The position numbers were made by a program, and so were the translations under genes. A DNA stretch of 64,000 nt, from NCBI RefSeq assembly GCF_041381155.1, contig NC_091134.1, positions 72,313,469 to 72,377,468 of the forward strand, given 5' to 3'. This DNA is from Argopecten irradians. Taxonomy: Eukaryota > Mollusca > Bivalvia > Pectinida > Pectinidae. Positions 22,142-33,046 of this stretch are shown here, piece by piece (position 1 is the stretch's first letter; every line of letters starts with the position of its first letter). A model generated the notes under the pieces. That model was not told the DNA's origin, did not search any database, and worked only from the letters and a program-made list of their open reading frames with translations.

Positions 22142-22839
22142 TGTTATGTATCACACTAAATACATGTAGTTATGAGATAAGGGAGATAACTCCTATAGCT
22201 TTAATATCAATACATCCTATAAAGGTCATATCATTGATTTAGGTTATAGAACTTTCTAGAATATAATCATGTATAAACAAATATGTTTGTAAACATGTTG
22301 ATTATAAGTAGAGATCTAGAATGATCTATTTCCAGAAAGTTCTGTGTGTTTACTGTTTTTAGTTAGATATTTCTAGAAGTAGAAGGTTCTCCAATATTCT
22401 TGAATTAGGGTTAAGCTATATATACTCCAGCTGTCCAAGGCTAATCAGAACTGTAATGAGACCTGTAATTAGACATATCAAGAATTGTACAGCGCCATAT
22501 AAGATTCTATTGGGAGAGCTATTGTGACTTTATCTGTGGATTATTACAACACTTTGTGTGGATTTATTCATATTGCCTGGAACTTAACAAATCATCTGTG
22601 GACATTCATTTTCCTCCTGGATTTGTGATTATTGTTAACTTGAAACCTGGAAGGATCAAGGATTATACCAGGACATTCGCATACAGATAAGTAACACTTT
22701 AAATCATCGTATTACTCCTGTACCACCACCAATTACTTTAGATATTGTAAACCATCTCTGTATAATATTGTATATATAATTAAATTGTGTTTTGAATTTA
22801 GCTGCTGGTTTCTCATTTCTGTTATTCGTTCATGTAACA
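22142..22839 (+). repeat. putative 5' LTR of the Gmr1-like element
   Basis: The 3' end is well supported: it closes with TGTAACA five bases before a primer-binding site. The 5' end is placed at TGTTATG (22142) because it pairs with TAACA; TGTTG at 22107 is an alternative. A TATA-like tatatata lies at about 22417-22425. No 3' LTR is present to confirm the limits. Confidence 0.6.
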
Positions 22840-22844
22840 GGAAT

Positions 22845-22862
22845 TGGGGGCTCGTCCGGGAT
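22845..22862 (+). promoter_or_regulatory. primer-binding site for tRNA-Pro
   Basis: The 18 bases TGGGGGCTCGTCCGGGAT are complementary to the 3' end of eukaryotic tRNA-Pro including CCA, the same primer used by several vertebrate gammaretroviruses. The site lies five bases after the LTR end, as expected for minus-strand priming. Confidence 0.88.
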
Positions 22863-22967
22863 CGATATTTTAATTTGTGAAATCTAACTTTGAAAAATTA
22901 ATTAAGAAATTTTCAAAATTTGTGTAAAAACTTGGAGTTTACATTTGAAACCAACAGCTAGATAAAC

Positions 22968-24283
22968 ATGACTACTATGCAGGTAGAACAGTTTGTTAAA
23001 GCGCCATCCCTGGATGTTCTTTTGCAAGTTAGTAAGAAGGATTTACTGTTATTGGGTAAACATTTAGGCCTTACTATCAAAACTAATTTGAGGAAAGCTG
23101 AAATTAGGAATGTAATTATAAGATATTTTGTTGACAATAGCAAATTTGACTCTAGTGCATTAGATAGTATAGAGGAAACAGTCAGTTCAGAAATTCAAAT
23201 TAGACAAATGGAACTTGAACATGAAATGAAACTAAGACAAATGGAAATAAAAAAACAGTTAAGAGAAAAAGAAATAGAAAGAGAATTAAAAGAAAAAGAG
23301 ATTGGGAGAGATCAGATGTTAGAGCTAGAGAAGCAGAAAATTCAAGCTGAAACAGAACTTAGAATGAAAGAATTAGAACTAGCTTCTCAGGACAGTTCAA
23401 GTAATCCAACTTTTAGGGGAAACAGAGGTTTTGATGTCAGTAGAAAAATAAGGTTAGTTCCTCCTTTTCAAGAGAAAGAAGTTGACAAGTATTTTCTGCA
23501 TTTTGAGAAAATAGCTGATAGTATGAAATGGCCTGAAGATAAGCTTACAAGGCTTCTTCAGAGTGTCCTGATTGGTAAAGCTAGAGACATTTATTCTTCT
23601 TTATCTGTTGATGATATTTCAAATTACCAAGTAGTCAAGAAAGCTATTTTGAAAGCTTATGAGTTAGTTCCTCAGGCTTACCGCCAGAAATCTCGAAACT
23701 CGAGAAAGAGAGATGAACAAACTCATGTAGAATTTGCCAGAGAAAAAGAACAATTATTTAATAGGTGGTGTGATTCTAAAGAAATTGATGAGGATTTCGG
23801 TAAATTCAGGCAATTATTGTTGATAGAGGAGTTTAAACGTTGTGTCCACATAAACAAAAAAAAATTCACTTAGATGAGAGAAAAGTTGAAACACTTAGTG
23901 AAGCAGCTACAATGGCTGATGATTACGCTCTCACCCACAAAGGCTCATTTGTTAAAAACAGTTCTCAAGACAAAAACAGTACCACAGGTACTAGTAAATT
24001 TGGTCAGCCTAGGAAAACAACCTTTAGTGGCCCTTCTAATGACAAACCTAAATCAGGTGACAAGACTAAGTCTGATTCTAAAACAGATCATAGGGCAGGT
24101 GTGGGGTCTCCTTCTGGTCCTGTTTGTAATTACTGCAAGAAAGTAGGACATGTTATGTCTGAATGTTTTTCTCTCCAGCGTAAGGAGCAAAGGCGTAAAC
24201 AGTCAGTTCCTTCTGTGTTAGCTATGTCAAAGCCTAGTCAGAAACTTAGTGATATTGTGGAAGATTCTAAAGTGTTTGTTTAG
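22968..24283 (+). pseudogene. gag polyprotein, SCAN-like, frameshifted
   Basis: Structural protein of the element. The first frame (22968-23873, 301 aa) starts at ATG after the leader. It has a Glu/Lys-rich coiled coil at about residues 70-140 and a capsid C-terminal/SCAN-like region at about 150-290 (LVPPFQEKEVDKYF through AYELVPQAYR). The frame is lost in a run of nine A at 23858-23866 and continues in the second frame (to 24283), which contains a zinc knuckle, C96, C99, H104, C109 in that ORF's numbering. The A-run frameshift could be natural slippage, a mutation or a sequencing error. Confidence 0.8.
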
Positions 24284-24310
24284 ATTAAGAGCTCAGAGTC
24301 TGATAGTGTC

Positions 24311-27244
24311 TTGGAGAAGTACTCTCCCTTCATTTCTGAAGGTTTTGTTTCACTTACTACTAGTGATATCACCAACTTGAAACCTGTGAAGATTTTGAGA
24401 GATACTGGGGCTTCTCATTCTTTAATATTAGATGGCGTAGTGCCTTTGTCTGAGGAGACCTCATATGGTAGTAGTGTTTTGCTTCAAGGTGTAGAGTTAG
24501 GTTTTGTTAATGTGCCTCTCCATTGTGTTTATTTAAAGTCAGACTTGGTTACTGGGCCTGTCACCATTGGTGTTAGACCGGAACTTCCCATAGAGGGCAT
24601 GTCGCTCATTTTAGGCAATGACTTGGCTGGAGAGAAAGTTAGGGTAGATCCCTTAGTGTCCAGTATTCCAGATAAAACAGGTGATGCTGAGACTATTCAA
24701 CAGGAATTTCCTGGTATTTTCCCTTCTTGTGCTGTAACTCGTTCAATGAATAAGAAGGTTTCTGATGTTGCAGTAGTTGAGGATCATTATAGTCCAGGGT
24801 TAGGTGACACTTTCTTGGCTCATGATATAGAGGATGTCGGGGGTAAGTGTGATCTTTTGAGCAATCCTGTAGACTTTGATAGTGATAGAGTTGTTCCTAA
24901 CAAAGGTACTTCTTTGTCTGACATGATGAGTAAATCATCTTTGTCTAGAGAGGAGCTTATAGTAGAACAGGAGAAAGATCCTGAAATCTCCTTATTGTGT
25001 AATCGGGCTTTGAGTGAGGAAGAGGCTGAGAAAGTCCCGGTTTGTTACTTCCGTCGGTCAGGTGTGTTGATGCGCAAGTGGCGTCCCCCTGATGTGTCTC
25101 CCGAGGAAGACTGGAAGGTTGTCAATCAAATAGTTGTCCCACCGAGGTATAGGCAAGATATTCTGAGTTTGTCTCATGACGTACCTATGGCAGGGCATCT
25201 AGGTGTGACCAAGACTTATAACAGGATCTTAGATCACTTCTTTTGGCCCAAGTTGAAACGGGATGTGGCTGATTTTTGTAGGTCTTGTCATACTTGTCAG
25301 GTGGTAGGGAAACCTAATCAGAAAATCCCTGTTGCACCTTTGCATCCCATTCCAGCATTTGAGGAACCATTTAGTAGAGTCATTATAGACTGTGTAGGTC
25401 CTCTACCCAAAACTAAGTCTGGGAATGAGTATCTTTTAACTATTATGTGTGCTTCCACACGCTTTCCTGAAGCCATTCCACTAAGAAATATTAAGGCACC
25501 TAACATAGTCAAGGCTTTGGTTAAATTCTTTACATTGGTTGGTCTTCCAAAAGCTGTCCAATCGGACCAAGGTTCGAATTTCATGTCTGGTATTTTTCAA
25601 CAAGTCATGTACCAGCTCCAGATCAAGCAGTATAAGTCTAGTGCTTATCATCCAGAGTCTCAGGGTGCTTTAGAACGTTTTCATCAGACATTGAAGAATA
25701 TGATGAGATCTTATTGTTTTGAAAACAAAAGAGATTGGGACGAAGGTATACACATGTTGTTGTTTGGCGTTAGAGAATCTGTACAAGAATCTCTTGGCTT
25801 CAGTCCCTTTGAACTTGTGTTTGGACACACTGTACGTGGTCCTTTGAAGATTTTGAAAGACAAAATTTTGGACGAAGATTCTAAAGTGAATCTCTTAAAG
25901 TATGTGTCTAATTTTAAGCAAAGGTTGACAAGGGCATGTGAATTGGCAAAAGAAAATTTGGCCGTTGCTCAAACCAAAATGAAAACATGGTATGATAAAG
26001 ATGCCCGTGCAAAAAATTTTGATCCAGGTGACAAAATTTTGGCTCTTTTACCAATACCGGGTCAGCCTTTGCAAGCTAGATATTTTGGACCTTATGTTGT
26101 TGAGAAAAAGGTCGATGATGTTAACTACATTGTACAAACTCCAGGGAGGCGCAAGAAAACTCAATTATGTCATGTTAATATGCTTAAGAAATATGTAGAT
26201 AGAGAAGAGAGCAAGACCTCTCAACCTATTGCTACTTTGACCTCTGTACCATCACAAAGTGAAAGTACAGCTGATATTTGTAAATTAGACTTAGATGGTG
26301 GTGTACAAGATGTAGGTTTAGACTGTGGTGTTAAGTTACGGAACTCGGATGTGCTCGCGAACTTGGACAAGAAACTGTGTCATCTATCAGAAAAGGAACG
26401 CAATGAACTGAAAGATTTGATACTTGAGTTTAAACATTTGTTTCCGGATACACCAGGCAAAACAGATGCTATCTATCATGACGTGGATGTAGGCGATGCG
26501 CCACCTGTCAAGCAACATCCTTACCGTGTCAATCCTTTGAAAGAAGAACACTTAAAGAAAGAAATTCAATACATGTTGGACAATGATATTATTGAACCAA
26601 GCAAAAGTGAATGGAGCTCTCCATGTGTTCTGGTGCCAAAGCCAGACAAGACATACCGATTCTGTACTGACTTCAGAAAAGTAAACTCTGTCAGTAAAAC
26701 AGACTTTTATCCAATTCCAAGGATTGACTCATGTATTGACAAAGTTGGCAAAGCCAAGTACGTAAGCAAGTTTGACCTGTTGAAAGGATATTGGCAGGTT
26801 CCATTAACAGAAAGAGCTAAAGAAGTGTCGGCATTTGTAACCTCGCAAGGTTTGTACCAGTACAAAGTTATGCCATTTGGTATGAAGAATGCCCCGGCAA
26901 CATTTCAACGTCTTCTTAACAGCGTGATATCAGACCTGGAAGGCTGTGATGGATACATTGATGACGTCATCAACTACCACGACACGTGGGAAAACCATCT
27001 ACGCGGGGTTCGTGAATTCTTCGAAAGACTCACTACCATAAAATTGACTGTAAACTTATTAAAATGTGAATTTTGTCATGCAACTGTTGAATTTTTAGGC
27101 CATGTTGTAGGACAGGGGCAGGTTAAACCTGTTCAGGCCAAAGTAGAATCAATTATAGATTTTCCAACTCCTGGAAGCAAGAGAGAGCTGATGAGATTTC
27201 TTGGTATGGCTGGATACTACATAAATTTGCACGCATGGTTCTGA
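24311..27244 (+). CDS. gypsy pol: protease, integrase, reverse transcriptase (truncated)
   Basis: A 977-aa ORF. The aspartic protease active site DTGAS is at residue 31. The integrase zinc finger (HLG ... CRSCHTC) is near 295-330, and the catalytic core has Asp in IIDCVG (about 356), QSDQG (about 417) and E in ALERF (about 452). A GPYVV-type C-terminal domain lies near 598. Reverse transcriptase starts about 700 with the active-site box YIDD near 882 and the FLGH segment near 935. The ORF ends just after FLGMAGYY, where a normal pol would enter the RT connection and RNase H, so the last few residues are flanking DNA. Integrase precedes RT, the reverse of most gypsy elements. Confidence 0.9.
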   Translation: MEKYSPFISEGFVSLTTSDITNLKPVKILRDTGASHSLILDGVVPLSEETSYGSSVLLQGVELGFVNVPLHCVYLKSDLVTGPVTIGVRPELPIEGMSLILGNDLAGEKVRVDPLVSSIPDKTGDAETIQQEFPGIFPSCAVTRSMNKKVSDVAVVEDHYSPGLGDTFLAHDIEDVGGKCDLLSNPVDFDSDRVVPNKGTSLSDMMSKSSLSREELIVEQEKDPEISLLCNRALSEEEAEKVPVCYFRRSGVLMRKWRPPDVSPEEDWKVVNQIVVPPRYRQDILSLSHDVPMAGHLGVTKTYNRILDHFFWPKLKRDVADFCRSCHTCQVVGKPNQKIPVAPLHPIPAFEEPFSRVIIDCVGPLPKTKSGNEYLLTIMCASTRFPEAIPLRNIKAPNIVKALVKFFTLVGLPKAVQSDQGSNFMSGIFQQVMYQLQIKQYKSSAYHPESQGALERFHQTLKNMMRSYCFENKRDWDEGIHMLLFGVRESVQESLGFSPFELVFGHTVRGPLKILKDKILDEDSKVNLLKYVSNFKQRLTRACELAKENLAVAQTKMKTWYDKDARAKNFDPGDKILALLPIPGQPLQARYFGPYVVEKKVDDVNYIVQTPGRRKKTQLCHVNMLKKYVDREESKTSQPIATLTSVPSQSESTADICKLDLDGGVQDVGLDCGVKLRNSDVLANLDKKLCHLSEKERNELKDLILEFKHLFPDTPGKTDAIYHDVDVGDAPPVKQHPYRVNPLKEEHLKKEIQYMLDNDIIEPSKSEWSSPCVLVPKPDKTYRFCTDFRKVNSVSKTDFYPIPRIDSCIDKVGKAKYVSKFDLLKGYWQVPLTERAKEVSAFVTSQGLYQYKVMPFGMKNAPATFQRLLNSVISDLEGCDGYIDDVINYHDTWENHLRGVREFFERLTTIKLTVNLLKCEFCHATVEFLGHVVGQGQVKPVQAKVESIIDFPTPGSKRELMRFLGMAGYYINLHAWF

Positions 27245-29900
27245 CGGAAATCTCCCTGAATATTCTGCAATGGCGACGTCCATTACATTAGGGGGACAAC
27301 CTGGCATAGGCCTATGTTCAAACCAAGATACGCGTTTTTTGTATTATGCATCGCGTAACAATGTTCCGTAGTAGGCCTATAGTTAAGGTGAAACACTTGA
27401 TCTATGTCAGGTTGTGGATTCATTGGTACTTTCTTTTGCTTTTCATTTTTTTTCAAAAATGTATAAAAAAAAAAATAAAACAATCATATAATAGCGTAAA
27501 ACAAAGAAAAGTATTACTAGTCGGAGACAGCAGTGTAGATACATTAAATCTCATACTAATACACAAGACTATGCCGAAATAGACTTCCTCTACAAAAGTG
27601 GAGCCGAGATAAGCATATCTTAAAAGGAGGCTATATTCGAAGTTACAAACATCACGTGACCCAATAGTTCTTGTGTGGTTTGGTACATGCTTCAAGCATA
27701 GGTCACCGTGCTGACCAGACGTGTTTATCGGAGCTCCTCAAACACAATGACATACTTCTAGGAATCTCTCATAAATTTAACATCTAGTGTGCTATATTGA
27801 CGCCAAGTTATTGGAACATATACAAGTTACAAAAACAACGCTGGAAATGTGTTTTTTTTGGATCAAGGATAATAATGAATACTTTCTTCAGGGAGTGGTA
27901 TTCATTGTGCAAAAATGACGGGATCTTCATTTCTGGACTCTACAATCCATTGGTTAACTGCTTTTGTTTTCGAAACTGACACCCAAAATTCAGCTATAAA
28001 TATCGATAATTTTTCTGGACATATTGAAGATATTCATCAAAATAACTGTCACGAGAGTGATTATATGTGGATATGTTCTCTTCGTAAATAAACTACTCTG
28101 ACAACTGTAAACAGCTGATAGTTTTATTATACGCAAAACGGAGACAGATAACCTGAAATAAAAAGAACAATACCTGACAATACATAGGGACACATAAATG
28201 TACCAGCTATAATATGCCATATTTATACTGTAAAGTAATAAATATAATATACAGGTATTTATTTATTATATATTTATAGTAAATTCTATTTTAATTTCAT
28301 GTTTATTACATTTACAATTGTAGTTTACAATCACTTTATCCAATACACTACCTGAACCTGACGGACCACGTGCGATCCTTTGTTATACATATACAAATTA
28401 TAAAGGTTTATGGACAATTTATTTAAAATTATAACAGAAAACTATTAAGTATATTAATTATATTTCATAATGAAGAATAAGTTAATTACTTTATTTCTAG
28501 TTATATATTAAATAAACATACCTTTCAGCACTGTGGCTGTAAAGCACACAGGCTTCCAGCTATAGGTGTTACATGTCCGGTGCCTATTTTCCATGTAATG
28601 TGTGGACACGCTTCCACCAGGGTGGGCGTGCACGTGCAAGGACAGGGTCATGCAGGGTCAATGTGACACACTCAACCAATCCATTCACTCACCTCTCATA
28701 CGTCATCATAACAACTTACATACACACAGATTTACATGTACAGGACATTACATGACACAGGGACATGTAAATTCAGACAATACACAGCGCATGTAGTTTT
28801 AAGACCTAATATAATAGATTTTATGTACACAGTGAATTCAAACACCGCGACATAACGAAACAAATCAAGACCTGCCACATATTACATACAACAAGAAAAG
28901 TGTTACAATAAAATTAAATTTATGTTGCATGAATTGCATAAGGCAGACTATGCAATAGTACAATAGTAAAAATAACCAAAACATCAGATTTTGATTGAAA
29001 TGGCCGTTTTATTAAAACGACATGGAAAACAACATTGACTTGATACAAACTCTGTAGCAAGAACACATGTAAGAATACATCATATTCTTTGTATTTATAT
29101 AACTAAATACATTTTAACATAAAAATTACCTAATTATTGTAGGTGAGGGGACAAAAAACGCCACATTGCATATAGAGCTGACTAAAGGGTACTCGATGCA
29201 CATACTCTTTAGTAGGTATATAATGCAATCCCCCACCCGCGCTGCTGGCTGCTCTAGTACAGTAAATTGTAAATAAAACGCAGCTAAACAATAACTATAC
29301 ACCATAAACTCAGAAATTAGGTCCTTGATAGAGGACAGCAAAGTAATACAACACAAGTAAATAAATGCAATAAAATATCAAATAAATTGAAATAATATAA
29401 AGGAAAACAACAAGAGTGTCTCACTCCAAGCTGTTCCATAAAGTTGACCTTTGCACACGTTAAAAAGTCATTACTTTTAATTAATTGCCAGTCACTGATG
29501 TTCTGTAGGAAATGTTCATGTGTTGAATCACAATGTCCATAGGCACTGGAGTATTACTTGACACTATTCTAATTGTTCTTATTTGTGTCAAATAGCTCCT
29601 ACTCTGTGAACATTTTGCAAGGATGTGTGTATACACCACTGGGATAATAATCATATTGTTCCAAAGTCCAGGATTTATGAAATCCACTACACACATTATC
29701 CAGGTAAGGTCCAATCCAAGTGTCAAAGTACATACATATAGGATGCACAAAAAACCAGGTACACCAGCTCATGATATAATTCACAATTAAATCACAAAAA
29801 TAACACAAAATGTTTAAAGAGGATGGAGACAGGCAGTTTCAAAAGTTGAATTTAAACATAGTACATATAATGAAAAAATATACTTTCAGGAAGTTATCTA
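27245..29900. other. AT-rich spacer with a possible SGNH-like relic
   Basis: No intact gene. Around 27510-27710 three frames read LLVGDSS, DFLYKSGAEIS and VLVWFGTC in succession, which resemble segments of an SGNH-type hydrolase ORF carried by some retroelements. Around 28570-28760 the DNA is rich in acatg/cacgtg-type words with no coding sense. The segment after 29400 may be the 3' non-coding part of the tyrosine-recombinase element. Confidence 0.4.
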
Positions 29901-29916
29901 TTACTAACAAATCTAT

Positions 29917-30050
29917 AGGAATGCCCTGCATCCAAAATAGATAGGTAGCAATTTAAGGTAATCAAAATATAAATATGTAGCATAAAAGCTTAGTAACAAC
30001 GAAAAACACTGAAATTACCAACCTTTTGTCAGGAATGCCCTGCATTCAAA
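29917..30050. repeat. short direct repeat pair near YR element 3' end
   Basis: AGGAATGCCCTGCAT followed by (C/T)CAAA occurs at 29917-29936 and 30031-30050 with one mismatch. It lies just downstream of the recombinase stop (minus strand). Split direct repeats are typical of Ngaro-type elements; the partner at the 5' end was not found by eye. Confidence 0.6.
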
Positions 30051-30079
30051 GACATAAAGGTTATAACATAAGTATCAAT

Positions 30080-30928
30080 TTAACCTAAATGTAACATTGG
30101 AACACGGATATACCGTTTGAAAGCATTGGAATGCCACCTGCCCATTGCTTGGATATCTGCCTCAGGAACACCCTGACTAGCCGCAGTGCTGGCCGCCCCA
30201 ATTCTAAAGCTGTGACTCTTATACATAGAGGGGTTGCATTGGGCTACCAACAAAGTTTGCTTTAATATGTAACAGAAGTTTTGGTAAGACACAGCTTTTT
30301 GATTTGGTTGGACGTATAACGGCCCTTCTCTAGCTCTCCTTAATTTCAAATACTGAAATAATGCCAGAACAGGACAAAATTCCTCTTTCTCAAAAACTGG
30401 GATTGAGAGTGTGACAGGGGTACAGTTATAATGACTTTTATAAGAGCCAAAAGAAATTTCCAACTTTGAGGGATATGTGTTGCCAAGCTTGAAAAATTTG
30501 ACATTACTGAGCTGTAACACGTTATCGGCATTCCCATTGTACGTTATCTCCCCTATACGAAGAAAGGCATGGAAAGCCAACAGGTACATGGATTTGAACA
30601 TGACATGCTCATAATAGGATGGGCATGTTTTTGGCAAAGAGACAACAAGTTTATGTAGAATATCAATAGTAATCGGTTGTCGAAATTCTGGTTTTGTACC
30701 CCGTTTCTGGAGGCCTAAAAGCATTTTTCGGATGAGAAAAAATTGGGTAGGATCGGTGACACCCGCCAATTTATGTATATACGCAAGAGCGGAAATGTAA
30801 CTATGAATAGTTGATGAAGCCAAACCCTCATTAACAAGATGAGCAATAAACAATGCTAATGAAGAAACTTTTATGGGCAGGCAGCATTCCATGTGCAGTT
30901 GAGTTTGTGAAAATTGTGAATACATCAT
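30080..30928 (-). CDS. tyrosine recombinase of YR retroelement
   Basis: A 282-aa recombinase that would integrate circular element DNA without making a target-site duplication. The N-terminal SAM-like segment (SSTIHSYISALAYIHKL) is at about residues 38-54. Catalytic residues in the phage-integrase fold are R124 (FLRIGEI), K164 (GSYKSH), H239 and R242 (SHSFRIG), H266 (GRWHS) and the nucleophile Y273. All are present, so this ORF may be intact. The start is uncertain because the frame could extend upstream or use another Met. It lies 72 bp after the RT/RNase H ORF. Confidence 0.88.
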   Translation of the reverse strand: MMYSQFSQTQLHMECCLPIKVSSLALFIAHLVNEGLASSTIHSYISALAYIHKLAGVTDPTQFFLIRKMLLGLQKRGTKPEFRQPITIDILHKLVVSLPKTCPSYYEHVMFKSMYLLAFHAFLRIGEITYNGNADNVLQLSNVKFFKLGNTYPSKLEISFGSYKSHYNCTPVTLSIPVFEKEEFCPVLALFQYLKLRRAREGPLYVQPNQKAVSYQNFCYILKQTLLVAQCNPSMYKSHSFRIGAASTAASQGVPEADIQAMGRWHSNAFKRYIRVPMLHLG

Positions 30929-30999
30929 GAAAGCTCTTTTGTATAACTGTTTTGAGCCCTGAGATAATGCTGAATCGAGGAGCTGGAGTACTGTTGCAC

Positions 31000-32391
31000 C
31001 TAAATTCTCAACAGATGTTCCGGAATTATGTTTGGATGTAGATCCATTTTGGGGGCTGACAACCGAAACTGGTGTACCTGTAAACGAGATAGTGCATCAG
31101 CTAACTCATTTCGTTTACCTGGAATATGTCTAGCTTTAAAACGAATGTTAAACTTTAAGGAAGCTAAAACCAGCCGTCTTACCAAAGTCATAAGTATGTT
31201 ATTGGGAGAAGTTTGCTTGTTTATTATAGCTACCACTGTTTCATTATCTGAGAAAAATACAATAGACTTGTTTCGCAGTTGTGAACCCCAGTGTTCTAGG
31301 GAAACCGTAATGGGAAAGAGTTCTTTAATGTTAATGTGATGTACACGTAAGACATCATCCCATGGGCCATAAAACCATTTCGTCCCTAAAGTCCCTCCAT
31401 AACCCAAATTACTAGCATCAGTAAAAAGATGTAGAACTTCGGATGTATCCCAATGATTTGGCAAAAAGAAAGTGGCATTGTTAAAATGTTGCATAAATAA
31501 AAGCCAGACGTTGAGGTCTGCTTTAGCTTCTGTTGATAACCTTACATGATGGTACGATTTGGAAACACCTATCGTTAAATTAATTAACCTTCGTAAAAAT
31601 GCTCTACCTGGGACAACTACCCTACATGCGAAATTCAACAAACCAATAAGTGATTGTAATTCCTTCAAAGAGACCTTTGATTTTGACAGGAATGACTGCA
31701 ACAAGGCTATGATCTTGTGTACCTTATCCACAGGGAGCCTGGCTAACATTAACTGGGTGTCAAGTTCAATGCCCAAGAATGTGAGACACATAGTGGGTGT
31801 AACAGTCTTGGAATGCTTAATAGGGATACCAACCTGCTTACATAAAAGCAAAAAACTATCAAGGGCATACTGACATTCTGTAGAAGAAGGTTCCCCAACG
31901 AACAAAAAATCATCTAGTACATGTACCACCTTTGGTGTTTTAAAATAATTACCCATAACCCAGTGAAGAGCCGAACTAACTTTCTCAAATAGCTGACAAG
32001 ATATAGCACAGCCCATTGGAAGACACCTATCATAATAGTACAGTCCTTCAAACATCATGCCTAACAATTCATAATCCTCCGGATGAACTGGAACTAACCT
32101 AAATGCTGATTCGAGGTCCGTTTTGGCTAACAATGCATTTTTTCCACATTCATTAATTAGCTTGATAGCATGATCTAACGTCTCATATTGAACAGTTTTA
32201 TCCACCTCACTAATTCCATCATTAATGGACTCTCCTAAAGGAAAAGATAAGTGGTGAATGAGCCGGAACTCACCCCCTTCTTTCTTTGGGACTAAACCAA
32301 GGGGAGATATTTGTAAATTGGGAAATGGTAAGGTGGTAAAAGGGCCTGCAATCCTATTTTGGGAGATTTCTGCATTGAGTCTGTTTGTCAA
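31000..32391 (-). CDS. RT and RNase H of YR retroelement
   Basis: A 463-aa ORF. RT blocks include RLIHHLSFPLG (about 43), LAKTDLESAFR with a catalytic Asp (about 88) and the active-site LDD (about 158). RNase H of the DIRS/Ngaro type follows, with LFTDAS (about 323), an IKEL Glu (about 356), FFSDNETV (about 388) and ARHIPGKRNELADALSR (about 425-440). The N-terminal part of pol sits in another frame at 32408-32600, so there is a frameshift near 32400. Together with the recombinase this is the enzymatic core of the element. Confidence 0.88.
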   Translation of the reverse strand: MTNRLNAEISQNRIAGPFTTLPFPNLQISPLGLVPKKEGGEFRLIHHLSFPLGESINDGISEVDKTVQYETLDHAIKLINECGKNALLAKTDLESAFRLVPVHPEDYELLGMMFEGLYYYDRCLPMGCAISCQLFEKVSSALHWVMGNYFKTPKVVHVLDDFLFVGEPSSTECQYALDSFLLLCKQVGIPIKHSKTVTPTMCLTFLGIELDTQLMLARLPVDKVHKIIALLQSFLSKSKVSLKELQSLIGLLNFACRVVVPGRAFLRRLINLTIGVSKSYHHVRLSTEAKADLNVWLLFMQHFNNATFFLPNHWDTSEVLHLFTDASNLGYGGTLGTKWFYGPWDDVLRVHHINIKELFPITVSLEHWGSQLRNKSIVFFSDNETVVAIINKQTSPNNILMTLVRRLVLASLKFNIRFKARHIPGKRNELADALSRLQVHQFRLSAPKMDLHPNIIPEHLLRI

Positions 32392-32407
32392 AATGTCTGG
32401 ATGTTCT

Positions 32408-32981
32408 CTAACTGATTGTAATTTTTTTACTAACCCTATGCAGCCTTGGGCCTTGAAAATTTATCGAAAAACCTCTAGTAAAACCCTGTTCTAGAAAATC
32501 AAATGCTGCTTTTGGATAATCCTGTAAATACAAAGCTAAACGGTCAAATTTAACTGGTGTAATGTCATTTATTGGTATAGGTTGATTTGGGTTTACCCCC
32601 CGAAGATTGGACATTTGAGGATGCATTGTGGGAAGAGTCGACTTTGTTGCCATGACATTTCCGAAAGGAATGGTTCCCCCCACAATCCCTACAGGCATGT
32701 TTGAACCAACAGTTGGGTCTATTACACGCTCCCTTTTTTTGAAAGGCATAGCAAACTTTGTTTTGTGGGGCTGATGGGCTTGATTGACCATTACTACCTT
32801 TACTAGATCCTTTATTGGTCTTAGCCCCAAAGGCTGACTGCGAGGTCATGGCCTCTAAGTATAGTTCTGTATTGGTCTGATCATAAGGCAATAAGTGTGG
32901 GGATGCCTGTCTCCATTTACGAAAATTTATATCGTACATTATCGCAGCTTGATCTCCAGCCCTCTTGCCAATGTGTTGCAC
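32408..32981 (-). pseudogene. Gag C-terminus and pol start, overlapping frames
   Basis: The frame 32981-32565 (138 aa) carries two zinc-binding motifs: CYAFQKKGACNRPNCWFKH (CCCH type) and CRDCGGNHSFRKC (CCHC type), as in Gag-like ORF1 of DIRS/Ngaro elements. The overlapping frame ending at 32408 holds the conserved pol N-terminus (TPVKFDRL, then GFTRGF). The overlap of gag end and pol start suggests programmed frameshifting, but the break near 32400 indicates decay. Confidence 0.75.
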
Positions 32982-33046
32982 AATGTGCGTGTAACGAGAA
33001 CCGACCGGAATTGTTCAACCTTCCTTTAAGCATAAGTCAGAGGTGT

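Larger units (their letters stand above)
22142..27228 (+). mobile_element. Gmr1-like gypsy retrotransposon, 3'-truncated
   Basis: The order is LTR, primer-binding site, gag with a SCAN-like domain and CCHC knuckle, then one long ORF with protease, integrase and RT. Integrase before RT is the Ty1/copia order, yet the domains look gypsy-like, as described for Gmr1-type elements. The copy stops inside the end of RT at about 27228; RNase H and the 3' LTR are missing. Confidence 0.88.

Noticed and set aside
31559..31873. 104-aa plus ORF
   Set aside because: Antisense to the Ngaro-like RT/RNase H ORF.
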